From: Thermodesulfovibrionia bacterium
Lineage (GTDB): Bacteria; Nitrospirota; Thermodesulfovibrionia; UBA6902
Assembly (NCBI GenBank): GCA_947258735.1
Contig: CAMYJJ010000190.1
Span: forward strand, 1 to 5,766
Reading direction: 5' to 3'
DNA length: 5,766 bases
Positions 5,409-5,766 of this stretch are shown here, piece after piece; the first letter of the stretch is position 1; each line of letters starts with the position of its first letter. The notes under the pieces were generated by a model. The model did no database searches and was not told the origin of the DNA. It worked only from the letters and a program-made list of their open reading frames with translations. Made by a program: the position numbers and the translations under genes.

Positions 5409-5766
5409 ATGATCACCGAAGACAGCATAAATTTTTTCAAGAATATACCGCCGTTCCAGTTTCTGAACGAATCCACCATCAGGGAACTTGCCGAACATAT
5501 TTCTCTTGAGTTTTCCCCAAAGAACTCACTTATTCTTACCCAGGACGGTCCGCCCAGCGATTGCCTCAGGGTCATAAAAAAAGGCGGGGTTAAAGTGTAT
5601 CTGTCAAATGATGATGACATTGTCATCGATTACAAAAGCGAGGGTGACTCCTTTGGGTATCTTTCTCTCATCAGCGGAGACAAGACCAGGACCAACATCC
5701 AGGCCATTGAAGATACCCTCTGCTATCAGATCCCCAGGGAGACCGTGATAAAGATCATTAACACTG
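5409..5766 (+). CDS. cyclic-nucleotide-binding-domain protein, probably CBS/DUF294 family, 3' end missing
   Basis: The reading frame is open from ATG 5409 to the window edge (119 complete codons, no stop). The protein begins MITEDSINFFKNIPPFQFL, and residues about 10-115 are a cNMP-binding (Crp-like) beta-roll: hydrophobic strands, GGVKVYL (59-65), then G79-D-S-F-G-Y-L-S-L-I-S-G-D91 and R94. In cAMP-binding relatives the phosphate cassette reads FGE-L-A-L ... RSA. Here the ribose-contacting Glu is Tyr84 and RSA is R94-T-N, so ordinary cAMP binding is doubtful. The SFGYLSLISGD and EDTLCYQIP motifs and the N-terminal start resemble signalling proteins in which this domain is followed by two CBS domains and DUF294 nucleotidyltransferase-like domains. 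The rest lies outside the window, so a simple Crp/Fnr regulator cannot be fully excluded. No in-frame start lies nearer the promoter and no Shine-Dalgarno is visible. It is expected to be transcribed from the sigma-54 promoter 28 bp upstream of its start. Confidence 0.85.
   Translation, partial: MITEDSINFFKNIPPFQFLNESTIRELAEHISLEFSPKNSLILTQDGPPSDCLRVIKKGGVKVYLSNDDDIVIDYKSEGDSFGYLSLISGDKTRTNIQAIEDTLCYQIPRETVIKIINT

Noticed and set aside
5384..5626. 80-codon minus-strand open frame at the right end
   Set aside because: The plus strand encodes a convincing cyclic-nucleotide-binding domain over the same bases behind a sigma-54 promoter; that frame runs off the window, so it is the real gene.

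Overview
The window looks like bacterial chromosome of moderate GC. Codon style, the family mix and the ATTCCCGC-type dispersed hairpins suggest a Nitrospirota or Desulfobacterota bacterium; this is an impression from reading, not a computed assignment. It holds five genes: one on the minus strand at the left edge, and four on the plus strand that form a solute-sensing two-component locus and the start of its probable target.

Left part (1-484): a small HTH plus zinc-ribbon protein is read leftward (355 to 32). Between it and the rightward genes lies a 129-bp divergent region. This contains a degenerate heptanucleotide tandem array (378-440) and a sigma-70-like promoter (447-476) placed so close to the next start codon that the transcript would be almost leaderless.

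Centre (485-3610): a 57-aa two-helix membrane protein, easily missed because of its size, abuts (TAA then ATG) a 983-aa sensor histidine kinase. The kinase's N-terminal half is a complete sodium:solute-symporter fold, followed by STAC, PAS, HisKA and HATPase domains (CbrA type). After a 254-bp gap comes a 448-aa NtrC-family sigma-54 activator (3865-5211, CbrB type). The order small membrane protein, transporter-kinase, sigma-54 activator matches the cbrX-cbrA-cbrB layout known from Pseudomonas. The gap between kinase and regulator is mostly a 147-bp MITE-like element (3638-3784) with 18-bp imperfect terminal inverted repeats and two internal hairpins.

Right part (5212-5766): the intergenic region carries a near-perfect sigma-54 (-24/-12) promoter (5355-5370) and, about 100-140 bp upstream of its predicted start site, a cluster of TGTTAC/GTAACA-like half-sites. 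It leads into the 5' part of a cyclic-nucleotide-binding-domain protein (5409 to window end), which resembles the N-terminus of CBS/DUF294 signalling proteins often found next to acetate-type symporters.

The working model (inference) is that the transporter-like kinase senses an external solute or its flux, phosphorylates the sigma-54 activator, and the activator switches on the downstream operon from the sigma-54 promoter. The kinase and regulator families are known. The less expected parts are the linked sigma-54 promoter with its half-site cluster, the mobile element splitting the kinase and regulator genes, the covarying hairpins inside it, and the heptamer array in the divergent promoter region.
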